A stretch of DNA of 64,000 nucleotides from UBA817 sp049889215 (lineage in GTDB: Bacteria; Margulisbacteria; Marinamargulisbacteria; UBA817), in the NCBI GenBank assembly GCA_049889215.1, contig JBMHDV010000018.1, forward strand, positions 1 through 64,000, written 5' to 3'. Positions 8,956 to 17,297 of the stretch are shown one piece after another. Below the pieces are notes generated by a model, which saw only the letters and a list, made by a program, of their open reading frames with translations, was not told the DNA's origin and ran no database searches. How positions within the stretch are numbered: position 1 is the first letter of the stretch; every line of letters starts with the position of its first letter. The position numbers and the translations under genes are program-made.

Positions 8956-9049
8956 TTGATCCTCCTTAGCGTTATGCTCACTTCTTTAATGCATGGATGA
9001 TGCCAACATGGCCAGTAATAATTGTTTAGTAATTGAACAAAATTAGGTT

Positions 9050-9079
9050 TTGCGTTCTTGGGGGTCGCACTTTTATAAT
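9050..9079 (+). promoter_or_regulatory. Promoter of the ZnuA-like/porin genes
   Basis: TTGCGT (9050-9055) and a perfect TATAAT (9074-9079) are 18 bases apart, with a predicted start near 9086 and the first gene's ATG at 9117. Confidence 0.55.
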
Positions 9080-9116
9080 TAAAGTGTTCAAAATTTAGTC
9101 ATAGCGAGGAATGCAT

Positions 9117-10010
9117 ATGTTGAAACGATTATTTAAAGTATTTGTGATTGTGATGTCATCAATCATGGTTGTTTGGTGGTTAAATGTGCCATTGTTGGAT
9201 GGAGACAAGCCAAGTGGCCCCCGAATTTTAGTTACGACACCTTTGCTTCAAGATTTGGTGATTCAGTTGGCTGGGCCAGACATTAATGTGGAGACTTTGA
9301 TTCCTCGAACCGAAACCCATGAGAGTGCCACCATGCGCTCAGGTTTGGCGGAAAAAATAAATCAGAGTGATGTCGTTATTTATAACGGTTCATCAATGGA
9401 TGGGCCATATGAGACGATTACCAAGTTTAAGCAAAAAGGAGTGGTCTTTATTAACATTAATGATGTGATTTCGCGAAATCGTTATTCAACAGTGGATTAT
9501 TATTGGATGAATATCATGACTTGGACATCGGTGTCCAATTATGTGCAACGTCGTTTAATGGCAGCGCTGCCCGAAATTAAATCTGAAATTTCGTATCGAT
9601 CATTAACTTATCAAAAGCGTTTGTATGAATTAAATCAGCGCATAAATAGTTACGTACGTAAGCAAAGTTCAGATCGTCAAACGGTTGGTCTCAATCACCC
9701 CGCATTGGTTCCAATGTTTCAGCTTATGCGATTGGAGCATCAGTTAATAAACGTGCCCGAACAACCAACGGACGATCAAGTAAATACCATTATTGATCAA
9801 TTGAAAGTTGCGAAAGTAGCCACAGTTTATCCAGTGCAGTCATCCAATCTGGTAGCATTAGACGCGTTGTCTAAATCAACATTTAATCAAGGGTGGAAGT
9901 TGCAGATCTTGCCCCCATTAATGAGTATGACCCTCGAGAGAAAAGGGCGTGGGATTGATACCTACTTAAAGATGATGGATCATAATTTACGAGTCATAAT
10001 GGGTGGTTGA
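9117..10010 (+). CDS. ZnuA/TroA-like metal-binding ABC substrate-binding protein, degenerate site
   Basis: The fold follows the cluster-9 solute-binding family: an N-terminal membrane anchor (about residues 5-25), the strand-loop RILVTTPLLQDLVIQLAG, a His loop (TETHES), and a second lobe with GLNHPALVPMF and VYPVQSSN. In typical ZnuA the second ligand lies in DPHxW; here the segment reads DYYWMN, so that histidine is missing, and the Asp/Glu ligand near the C-terminus is also not obvious. No permease or ATPase gene is adjacent. The ATG at 9117 is preferred over 9111 because GAGGA is seven bases upstream. It may bind another metal or have lost transport function. Confidence 0.7.
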   Translation: MLKRLFKVFVIVMSSIMVVWWLNVPLLDGDKPSGPRILVTTPLLQDLVIQLAGPDINVETLIPRTETHESATMRSGLAEKINQSDVVIYNGSSMDGPYETITKFKQKGVVFININDVISRNRYSTVDYYWMNIMTWTSVSNYVQRRLMAALPEIKSEISYRSLTYQKRLYELNQRINSYVRKQSSDRQTVGLNHPALVPMFQLMRLEHQLINVPEQPTDDQVNTIIDQLKVAKVATVYPVQSSNLVALDALSKSTFNQGWKLQILPPLMSMTLERKGRGIDTYLKMMDHNLRVIMGG

Positions 10011-10065
10011 CGACATAACCAGTGTGTCTGATATAGTTAACACATCGTATAAAGGAGTACACGTA

Positions 10066-11142
10066 ATGAAAAAAATGATATTTTTAATGGTTTTAGTGGC
10101 ATCAACGTCATTAATGGCCGAAAATCTTATTACACTATCTGGATCAGCAGTAACAGGGTTTAGTGGAATTGATCAAAGTGAAGGTGCTAAAGCAGCTCAG
10201 TTGCAATTTGAGTCAGCAGCAAATATTAATATTGGTATCGAGCATAGTGATGAAATTAATGCTGAAATTAATATCGGTGCTGGTAGTGATAACAATACCT
10301 TGGGATTCCAAAGCGGCATCACCTATTTAGGCTTTGCACTTAATTATGCGCCAAAGCAGTTTGCTCATACGTCGTTTACCGCAGGATCAATTACAGTACC
10401 ATTTGGACAGTTCTCTGGAAACCAAACGGACAATGCTAGATTTTCTTCATCTTTTATTTTGAATGATATCGGTTATAGTTTACTAACTAAGAATGATTCA
10501 CTGAGCGATTTTGGTGGGAATGGCGTCCAGTCAACAACACAAACGCCGTACGCAACAATCGACGCAATGGTGTTTAATGGCACTGGTGGACATGACACGA
10601 ACCCTGATCAAGGGTTTGGCGTCGCGCTTCGTTTAACAAATGCATCTTTAGTTAAGAATACGACATTTGGTGTGTCATTTGTGAATTCCAATGATTCAGG
10701 AAATCAGAATGCAATCAATGCCAATACCACCGGATTTATTGGTGATGTGAAAACACAGCTGTATGGGTTAGATCTTGGCGGATACTATGGTGTGATTACG
10801 TTGGATGATAGCAATGCGTCAACCAAAGATGATGTGGCTATTGCAATGGTTTATGTTGGCAAGAAACTAAATCAATATGATATCGCTGTTCGTTACTCTG
10901 TCTTGCAGCCTGAAGACCATAATGGTGATGGTTCTGGTTATTCATCAGCATTCAATGCTGGCTATGGATTATCTGACATTTCAGTTGCAGATGTTGACTT
11001 AGCTCGTATTCAATTATCAGGAATTTACAACCTATCAAACTCTGTAAAATTAGTTAACGAAGTTGTACTAGATACCTATGGTAAAAACTTCGAGGATTTC
11101 AATAACACAGCCGTATTATCCTACGCATCAGTTAATTTCTAA
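10066..11142 (+). CDS. Outer-membrane porin-like beta-barrel protein
   Basis: The ATG at 10066 has AAAGGAG nine bases upstream. The product starts with a Sec signal (MKKMIFLMVLVASTSLMA) and then ~340 residues of alternating polar/hydrophobic strands rich in Gly/Asn/Ser, ending in SVNF. A C-terminal Phe is the BAM-recognition mark of outer-membrane barrels. Repeated segments such as FGVALRLTNAS and KLNQYDIAVRYSVL are typical amphipathic strands. It follows the ZnuA-like gene by 55 bases and is closed by a strong terminator. The transported substrate cannot be inferred. It supports a diderm envelope. Confidence 0.75.
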   Translation: MKKMIFLMVLVASTSLMAENLITLSGSAVTGFSGIDQSEGAKAAQLQFESAANINIGIEHSDEINAEINIGAGSDNNTLGFQSGITYLGFALNYAPKQFAHTSFTAGSITVPFGQFSGNQTDNARFSSSFILNDIGYSLLTKNDSLSDFGGNGVQSTTQTPYATIDAMVFNGTGGHDTNPDQGFGVALRLTNASLVKNTTFGVSFVNSNDSGNQNAINANTTGFIGDVKTQLYGLDLGGYYGVITLDDSNASTKDDVAIAMVYVGKKLNQYDIAVRYSVLQPEDHNGDGSGYSSAFNAGYGLSDISVADVDLARIQLSGIYNLSNSVKLVNEVVLDTYGKNFEDFNNTAVLSYASVNF

Positions 11143-11168
11143 TTAATTTCCTAAATTAATAACAATCT

Positions 11169-11197
11169 AAGGCCTGCATATGCAGGCCTTTTTTTTT
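11169..11197 (+). terminator. Rho-independent terminator after the porin gene
   Basis: A perfect inverted repeat, AAGGCCTGCA at 11169 and TGCAGGCCTT at 11181-11190 (a TA loop when fully paired), is followed by a run of T to 11197. The T-run reaches into the last codon of the opposing gene. Confidence 0.92.
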
Positions 11198-12134
11198 ATT
11201 GGTTTGATGCAATCGTACTTAAATAGCAGAAGAGCGTGTCATTTGGCAAAACACGTTGCTTAAACATAACTTTTTTTATGGCACTGGTAATAACAAGCGG
11301 AGTTGTGCTGGTATGGATAACAGTGAAAACCAATTTCTTTAAATCACAAACAGCAGTTTGGTCATCTTTAAAAATGGTAGCATTGCACGTATATGTGCCT
11401 TCCTGGAGTTGTTCAGCCTGGACATAATGTGTGAGTGCATCTTCTACCATTTGCCATTGGCAAACGCCCATCATGACGGGGTTTTCAGGGAAGTGACCTT
11501 TAATAAGAGGATGATTTTTTGGATACGTGTAACGATAAAGTGCATCGGAATCAGACGAGAGTGCCAAGGCATCAATAAACGTCATATCAGCATGTTTATT
11601 CGAAAATGGTACTACCTTATTGCCTGGAATGGTTAATCCTGCTTCGATGTGAGCTGGAATGGCTACGGTTGGTTGAGGTCCAGCTGATGACGCGTCATTG
11701 GAAGTGTCATAGTAGGCCATTATTTCACCTTTGGCTTCTGAGCTAGCATTCGATAGTTGAAAGCTATATTTATGGAATCCGTTTTTATCACTTACTTTTT
11801 GAGTGGTTCCATTAATGGTGTCTGTTCCAGAAAAGGCATGGCCAGTGAGTGAAAAGTTTGTAATTGCGGCAAAGTAGGCAAATGTGCCAGGCTTAATCGC
11901 ACCGGAGCTAACTATGCACGCTAGTGCGGCAATTTCAGCCAGGATTGGTGTGGGTAGTGTGGTGCGGCCATCAATGTCATAATGAAATAAGTCTCGACCT
12001 AAGGCATCATTGGTTGGAATTGTTAAATTAAATTCACTTGCTCCATTGGGAAGTGGTGTTGATTCATCCAGTAATAGATTTTCGTAACGGTGTGGGATTC
12101 GGCTAGAAATAGCATCTGCAAATAATGTTGTCAT
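11196..12134 (-). CDS. Double-hotdog FabZ-like protein
   Basis: Two hotdog units are apparent. The N-terminus has IPHRYENLLLD, matching the start of FabZ 3-hydroxyacyl-ACP dehydratase. The second half has HPLIKGHFPENPVMMGVCQWQM, matching the FabZ catalytic segment HFPGxPVMPGVLxxE. The active-site His is kept, but the catalytic Glu is replaced by Gln (CQWQM), so dehydratase activity is doubtful. At 312 residues it is about twice FabZ length. Its start overlaps the stop of the sigma-factor gene as ATGA, so the two are translationally coupled. It could act in fatty-acid or secondary-lipid metabolism, possibly as part of a stress response. Confidence 0.7.
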   Translation of the reverse strand: MTTLFADAISSRIPHRYENLLLDESTPLPNGASEFNLTIPTNDALGRDLFHYDIDGRTTLPTPILAEIAALACIVSSGAIKPGTFAYFAAITNFSLTGHAFSGTDTINGTTQKVSDKNGFHKYSFQLSNASSEAKGEIMAYYDTSNDASSAGPQPTVAIPAHIEAGLTIPGNKVVPFSNKHADMTFIDALALSSDSDALYRYTYPKNHPLIKGHFPENPVMMGVCQWQMVEDALTHYVQAEQLQEGTYTCNATIFKDDQTAVCDLKKLVFTVIHTSTTPLVITSAIKKVMFKQRVLPNDTLFCYLSTIASNQ

Positions 12135-12892
12135 TGCTCAATCGTAATTTTTCGTTTTAATTTTTTCAAGGCATCATTTAATAATCGTGATACATGCATT
12201 TGCGATAAACTGAGTCGATCTGCAATTTCTTTTTGTGTTAATCCTTCATAAAAACGAAGGTAAATTAGCTTTTTTTCTCGTTCGTTTAAGTTTTCTAAGG
12301 CTTGCTTGAGCATTTCACGGTTTAATACCAAGTCATCTTTGTCTTCTGTTCCAATATTGTCAATTAATGAGAATTTTTCATTGGATGATTTGCTGCGATT
12401 GGTTTGAATTGGTTTATCTAAAGAGATAACACGAAATGATTGGCCAGCTTCCATCGATTCAAGAACATCCTCTTCGCTCAACTTTAAATCAGCCGCAATT
12501 TCTGATGTTGTTGGAAAGCGGTCCAGCTCCTGGGACTTGATTTTTATGTACTGTCGAATTTTTGAGTATTGTTCTTGAAGTTTGCGTGGGAGCTTTACAA
12601 TGCGTCCTTTATCGCGAATATAATGCCGAATTTCTCCAATGACATTTGAACTGGCATAGGTTGAAAATGCAATGTTTCGTCCGAGGTCGAATGTTTCGAG
12701 TGATTTTAATAAGCCAATGTTACCAACTTGTATAAGGTCTGGTACATCATCTATGTTAAACGATAATTTGCGTGCAATAAATTCAACAAGTGATTTATAG
12801 GCAACCAAAATCTCTTCTTTAAGATGCTCATCTTTGGAAGTGACATATTGCTTCACTAATGCTTCTCGTTCTTTTGATTCTGGTTTTGTCAT
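12131..12892 (-). CDS. SigB/SigF-family RNA polymerase sigma factor
   Basis: The product is a 253-aa group 3 sigma factor with region 2 (DLIQVGNIGLLKSLETFD, FSTYASSNVIGEIRHYIRDK), region 3 (LPRKLQEQYSKI) and a helix-turn-helix region 4.2 (LTQKEIADRLSLSQMHVSRLL). Layout and length match the SigB/F/G branch (stress, sporulation) rather than flagellar FliA or the housekeeping factor. No anti-sigma or anti-anti-sigma gene lies beside it. The only coupled gene is the FabZ-like hotdog protein. Its promoter lies so close to the ATG that the mRNA is probably leaderless. Confidence 0.9.
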   Translation of the reverse strand: MTKPESKEREALVKQYVTSKDEHLKEEILVAYKSLVEFIARKLSFNIDDVPDLIQVGNIGLLKSLETFDLGRNIAFSTYASSNVIGEIRHYIRDKGRIVKLPRKLQEQYSKIRQYIKIKSQELDRFPTTSEIAADLKLSEEDVLESMEAGQSFRVISLDKPIQTNRSKSSNEKFSLIDNIGTEDKDDLVLNREMLKQALENLNEREKKLIYLRFYEGLTQKEIADRLSLSQMHVSRLLNDALKKLKRKITIEQ

Positions 12893-12901
12893 TTTTGCTT
12901 A

Positions 12902-12931
12902 ATAATAAAAAATATTTGTCTGTAAATTCAA
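12902..12931 (-). promoter_or_regulatory. Promoter of the sigma-factor gene
   Basis: On the minus strand TTGAAT (12931-12926) and TATTAT (12907-12902) are 18 bases apart. Only nine bases separate the -10 from the ATG at 12892, with no Shine-Dalgarno between, so transcription would start at or beside the start codon. Confidence 0.5.
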
Positions 12932-13063
12932 GTTGAAATGTTGGCTTGCGCTCACATTGATTCAATTAAATTTTCTAAACCAAGTTTCTTCCACAAAAGT
13001 TTATCGATTAAAAACCATATTTGAACACATAATAACTATTCTTTTTTATGCCTGTAGTTTAAA

Positions 13064-15283
13064 ATGAGTTGGATGATGTTAGATAAGTCCCGAAATTATA
13101 CACATGATTCTCGTCGAATTTCTCCCGGGGACGGGTACATTTGTTTGCCCAAAGGTGAAGTATACATTGAAGACGCTTTGCAGCGAGGTGCCACTGATGT
13201 CGTTCATATGTCCCGAAAAGAGTTTGCAGAGGCCGCTCATGATTACTTTGATTACCCAACTCGTAAGGTTACGTTAATTGGGATCACCGGAACCAATGGT
13301 AAGACATCGGTGAGTTATTTTACATCACAATTGCTCGAGAAGATGGGGCATAATGTATTGGTTATTGGAACTTTGAACTCCCCACTAACCACACCTGAAT
13401 CATGGGACATCTTAAATCGAATAAAAGAGCATGTTGATCAAGGTGGAACACATGTTGTTTTAGAAGTTTCATCGCATGGTATTGATCAGGATCGCGTGTT
13501 TGGATTTGATTTTGATGTAAAGTGTCTAACAAATATCACGCAAGACCACCTGGATTATCACAAAACATTTGAGAATTATAAAAATACAAAGATGAGTTTT
13601 ATGATGGATGGTGTTGGATTGGCTATTTTTTCGGATGATGTTTCACAGGTAACTGCCGATGATATTCCACAATTAAAAGGCTCATTTCATATAAAGAACG
13701 TTAGTTCTGCGTTGGCCATCTGCAAACATTTGGCTAGCGATAAACCCTTCGATATCTCAGCTGCGTTAAGGCAATTATTGTCTCCACAGGGTCGGTTTCA
13801 ATCCATTCGTCTTGGCCAATCATTTGATGTTATTGTTGATTTTGCGCATACCCCAGATGCCTTGGATATGGTGTTAAAAGATGCATTGGCATTGGTTGGT
13901 GGAAATAAAGATCGAGTTTTAGTTGTTTTTGGGTGCGGTGGTAACCGGGACGCTGGCAAACGATCGAAGATGGGGCGCGTAGCAGCAACATACAGTGATC
14001 ATATTTATCTGACAGCAGATAATTCGAGATCTGAATCTACCTTAGATATCATTAAAGATATTCAAGATGGAGTTCAGGATACAGGTTTAATTGAGCAAGT
14101 ATCTTGTGATCGGTTTGATGCAATTGCAGCTGCAATTCATAATGCTAAGAATGGTGACGTCGTAATCATTGCTGGCAAAGGGCATGAAACATACCAGTTT
14201 AATCAAGGGTTTCAGTTTTATTTTAATGATGCGGATGTTGCAAGTTATGAAATTATTCGTCAAAAGCGTTTTCAAACCAATCAAACTTGGGTGTTAAACC
14301 AGCCAGATGCAGATGCTGATGTATTATTTATTTCAAAAAAATTGATCCCCAAATTGAAAATCACCTATTCACAATTTAAGCGTGCTTTACCCACACCTTC
14401 TGTCCCAAAGATTCGGGAATATTTAAGGAAGATTAAGGGCGAGAAAATTCTGATATTGGAAACAGGTGAGCGGTTATCATTAAGTCATGCCTTATTGCGA
14501 ATGATGTGCGAAAAAACACCGGCAATTGTGCATGAAATTGATTCTGAAAAACCATTGGAACATCAACTGGTGGGGTTAACATTAATTGAGCAAACAGATG
14601 CGCCTGTAATTATTCGACTCAACCCGTGTACTCATCAAAAGTTAAAGCGAATGGTAGAGGTAATTGCGCCTAATCATATTATTGTTGGCGATATTTATCA
14701 TGAAAAGCGGTTTATCGATCCGTCTGTTATTGCCAATATTGCCAGTTTATTTGGCGAAAAATCAGCTCAGTTTTCGTTATGGTGCAGTAATCAAATGGAT
14801 GATCTTACAGATGCAATTCCAGCTAACTATCAGCAAAATGTTCACGAAATTAATAGCTTATCTTGGGTACATTATATGATGGAAGTTTGTAAGGAACTGT
14901 TAATAAAAACTGAATCATATCATGATGACCCGAATGATTTGTTTCAGCGTTACTTATTGGCCAGTCAGTGGTATTACAAAGTTAAAAAAGAGGGGCGGGA
15001 CGGGATTTTTTATGTGATGGATTGGTTGCAAGACGCTGTTGATATGCGGCAAAAGGTTTGGTTTTTTAAGCAGCAGGCCAATCCCATGGTGCATTATTTA
15101 AACGTGAATGACCATCAAGCATTGCAGTTAGAGCTTGAGGCTTGGGCCTTAAGTCAAGAGCAGCAAACGATTGTGAGTCAAGAAGATGCAGAAAATAGTG
15201 ATATCAAAAGTGATGCAGGTAAGTTGCATTTAATTTGGAAGTCCCCAGCAGCTTCACTGGATTTAGTGGAGGGGTTTAAATGA
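13064..15283 (+). CDS. murE: MurE-like UDP-MurNAc-tripeptide synthetase with C-terminal degenerate Mur-ligase domain
   Basis: Residues 1-415 are MurE, which adds the third amino acid to UDP-MurNAc-dipeptide: short N-domain, P-loop GITGTNGKT (about 72-82), TNITQDHLDYH, HTPDA and the specificity loop as DNSR (about 319; DNPR is typical for meso-DAP). Residues ~420-739 are an extra domain where murF would be expected. It shows a Mur-ligase-like order, with ILILETGERLSLSHALL in the P-loop position but no GKT/S, and KRMVEVIAPNHIIVGDIYHEKRF resembling the MurF GEI...RPxxxxITNIG...HLERF stretch. I infer a MurE-MurF fusion whose MurF part lost ATP binding. It overlaps mraY by four bases. Confidence 0.85.
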   Translation: MSWMMLDKSRNYTHDSRRISPGDGYICLPKGEVYIEDALQRGATDVVHMSRKEFAEAAHDYFDYPTRKVTLIGITGTNGKTSVSYFTSQLLEKMGHNVLVIGTLNSPLTTPESWDILNRIKEHVDQGGTHVVLEVSSHGIDQDRVFGFDFDVKCLTNITQDHLDYHKTFENYKNTKMSFMMDGVGLAIFSDDVSQVTADDIPQLKGSFHIKNVSSALAICKHLASDKPFDISAALRQLLSPQGRFQSIRLGQSFDVIVDFAHTPDALDMVLKDALALVGGNKDRVLVVFGCGGNRDAGKRSKMGRVAATYSDHIYLTADNSRSESTLDIIKDIQDGVQDTGLIEQVSCDRFDAIAAAIHNAKNGDVVIIAGKGHETYQFNQGFQFYFNDADVASYEIIRQKRFQTNQTWVLNQPDADADVLFISKKLIPKLKITYSQFKRALPTPSVPKIREYLRKIKGEKILILETGERLSLSHALLRMMCEKTPAIVHEIDSEKPLEHQLVGLTLIEQTDAPVIIRLNPCTHQKLKRMVEVIAPNHIIVGDIYHEKRFIDPSVIANIASLFGEKSAQFSLWCSNQMDDLTDAIPANYQQNVHEINSLSWVHYMMEVCKELLIKTESYHDDPNDLFQRYLLASQWYYKVKKEGRDGIFYVMDWLQDAVDMRQKVWFFKQQANPMVHYLNVNDHQALQLELEAWALSQEQQTIVSQEDAENSDIKSDAGKLHLIWKSPAASLDLVEGFK

Positions 15284-16164
15284 TCTGGGGGCTGTGGTTA
15301 GCGGTGTTGATCGCTTCATTTCAGTTATTTATTTGGATGATGAATCGTCGCAAGGTAACGCAGTATATATACGAAGACTCACCAGAGCGCCACCAACAAA
15401 AAGTTGGAACCCCAACATTGGGTGGGATTCTCATGTTCTTGGGCTTTTTAACCGGTATGTTTATTTTGAATCAATGGACCTTGACCACAATTTGGGTGGT
15501 TGCATCAACAGGGTTGTTTTGGTTGATTGGTGCTGTTGATGATGTTCTATCATTAATGCGGGCAAAAAATAAAGGACTTTCAGCCCGAGCAAAATTGTTA
15601 TTACAGTTGGCTGTGGCGCTATTATCCGTGATTGGCTTTTATTTTATTCAAACCATTTCTTGGTGGCATATTCCGTTGTACGTATTTTTATTGACGGGGT
15701 CAGCCAACGCAACAAATTTAACCGATGGATTGGATGGGCTATTATCGTCCGCAATGTTGGTGTCACTGTTTGGTGTGTTGGTATTGGTTCAATCACAATG
15801 GCGGTTTGAAGAAGCCAGTATGATTATGGTCATGATGGCTGTGATTGCTGTTTTTTTAATTTTCAATTGGAATCCAGCAAGGCTATTTATGGGCGACGTT
15901 GGGTCGCTAATGTTAGGTGCGTTTTTATCGAGTTGTGTGATTGTAACGGGGCACTGGATCATGCTTTTGGGATTCGGAGCAGTTTATGTTATTGAAACTC
16001 TCAGCGTTATTATTCAAGTGGTTTGGTTTAAGCAATATAAAAAGCGCATTTTTTTAATGACTCCGTTGCATCACCATTTTGAATTACTTGGGCTAAAAGA
16101 AATTCCAATTGTGTTACTTTTTATTTTGATGCAAGCTATTTTTGTTTGGGTGCAGTTAACATGA
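15280..16164 (+). CDS. mraY: Phospho-MurNAc-pentapeptide transferase
   Basis: Integral membrane enzyme making lipid I from UDP-MurNAc-pentapeptide and undecaprenyl phosphate. Family motifs are present: GTPTLGGILMFLG, NATNLTDGLDGL with the catalytic aspartates, FNWNPARLFMGDVGSLMLG, and MTPLHHHFELLG with the His cluster. About nine to ten hydrophobic helices fit the 294 residues. It is shorter than the usual 320-360 because the N-terminal region is reduced. The ATG overlaps the murE stop (ATGA), and GGAGG lies just upstream. Confidence 0.95.
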   Translation: MIWGLWLAVLIASFQLFIWMMNRRKVTQYIYEDSPERHQQKVGTPTLGGILMFLGFLTGMFILNQWTLTTIWVVASTGLFWLIGAVDDVLSLMRAKNKGLSARAKLLLQLAVALLSVIGFYFIQTISWWHIPLYVFLLTGSANATNLTDGLDGLLSSAMLVSLFGVLVLVQSQWRFEEASMIMVMMAVIAVFLIFNWNPARLFMGDVGSLMLGAFLSSCVIVTGHWIMLLGFGAVYVIETLSVIIQVVWFKQYKKRIFLMTPLHHHFELLGLKEIPIVLLFILMQAIFVWVQLT

Positions 16165-17297
16165 TGAAAATTGGGGTGTTAGGTAACGGGGTAACAGCGT
16201 CCGCTGTTCGTGAGTTTTTGGCCAGCAATGATGATTATCAAGAATCCTCAATCGAAGCTGCTGAAAAGATTATTACAAGCCCAGGAATTCCTCCAAAAGA
16301 ATGGCCAAAAATCGCTGCCCCGATTATTTCAGATATCGATTTTGCAGTTCAGGAGTTAAAAAAACAAGGATTCAAAGGCCCCATTATTGGGGTGACTGGA
16401 ACCAATGGGAAGACAACGGTTGTCTCTGCCATTGCCCATGCTTTAAACGTCACTGCATTTGGCAACATTGGGCAGCCATTAATTAACCAATTATCCAATA
16501 TTTCGTTGACCCAGCCCTTGGTGTTAGAGTTAAGTAGTTTTCAGTTAGTATCATCTCCAACATTAACCTGTGATATTTCTGTATTAACCAATATTGAGCC
16601 TGATCATTTGGAATGGCATGAAACCATGGAAAGTTACGAGGCGGCAAAGTTAACATTGTTCAAAGCGGGCCAGCAAGCTTTTGTGCCACAATCTTATTGT
16701 CAGCATCCGGCGGTTCAGTCAGTTAGTGTGACAGCAATAGAATCATTACCAACGGCAGTCTTGCCACAATTTATAGGCCAACACAATCAACGAAATCTTG
16801 CGACTATTTTGGGGGTCCTGTCCACCGTTGGGATGTCATTAAGTGATGCTAAAAAGGCGTTAGAAACGTATGTACTTCCTGCGTACCGGTGTGAGCGTAT
16901 ATATAATCATGGCGGTATGCAAATTATTAATGATTCAAAAGCTACAAATATGTCAGCAACGCAAGCTGCCGTTGCTAGTTTTGATGATGAAAAGCTATTG
17001 ATTTTAGCTGGACAGCCAAAAGAACCATTTAATGTTGGTTTTTTTGAATCAATTCAATCCTCTTGCCATACCATTTATGCTGCCGGGGCATTGTCAAAGC
17101 AGCGCTTAATTTTTCCAGATGAATGGCAGTCAAAAATTCATTTTTTCGACACGTTGGAAGCTGCGACAGACGCTGCAATTGCAGCAACCACAAAGGGGAT
17201 GATTCTTTTTTCGCCAGCAGCAGCAAGTTTTGATGAGTTTAAAAATTACATGGATCGAGGGCGGGCATTTACAGAGTATGTTAAAAAAAGCCTTTAA
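16161..17297 (+). CDS. murD: UDP-MurNAc-L-alanine:D-glutamate ligase
   Basis: Cytoplasmic Mur ligase adding D-Glu. It has the P-loop GVTGTNGKTT (near residue 80), LELSSFQL, LTNIEPDHLEWH, HNQRN, NDSKATN and the C-terminal FSPAAASFDEFKNYMDRGRAF that is diagnostic of MurD. The protein is short (378 aa against ~440), with a reduced N-terminal UDP-binding domain (GVLGNGVTASAV). The ATG at 16161 overlaps the mraY stop (ATGA). Order and overlap show one dcw-type operon. Confidence 0.93.
   Translation: MMKIGVLGNGVTASAVREFLASNDDYQESSIEAAEKIITSPGIPPKEWPKIAAPIISDIDFAVQELKKQGFKGPIIGVTGTNGKTTVVSAIAHALNVTAFGNIGQPLINQLSNISLTQPLVLELSSFQLVSSPTLTCDISVLTNIEPDHLEWHETMESYEAAKLTLFKAGQQAFVPQSYCQHPAVQSVSVTAIESLPTAVLPQFIGQHNQRNLATILGVLSTVGMSLSDAKKALETYVLPAYRCERIYNHGGMQIINDSKATNMSATQAAVASFDDEKLLILAGQPKEPFNVGFFESIQSSCHTIYAAGALSKQRLIFPDEWQSKIHFFDTLEAATDAAIAATTKGMILFSPAAASFDEFKNYMDRGRAFTEYVKKSL

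Noticed and set aside
8956..9049. CIRCE heat-shock operator before hsp20
   Set aside because: No TTAGCACTC/GAGTGCTAA inverted repeat is visible.
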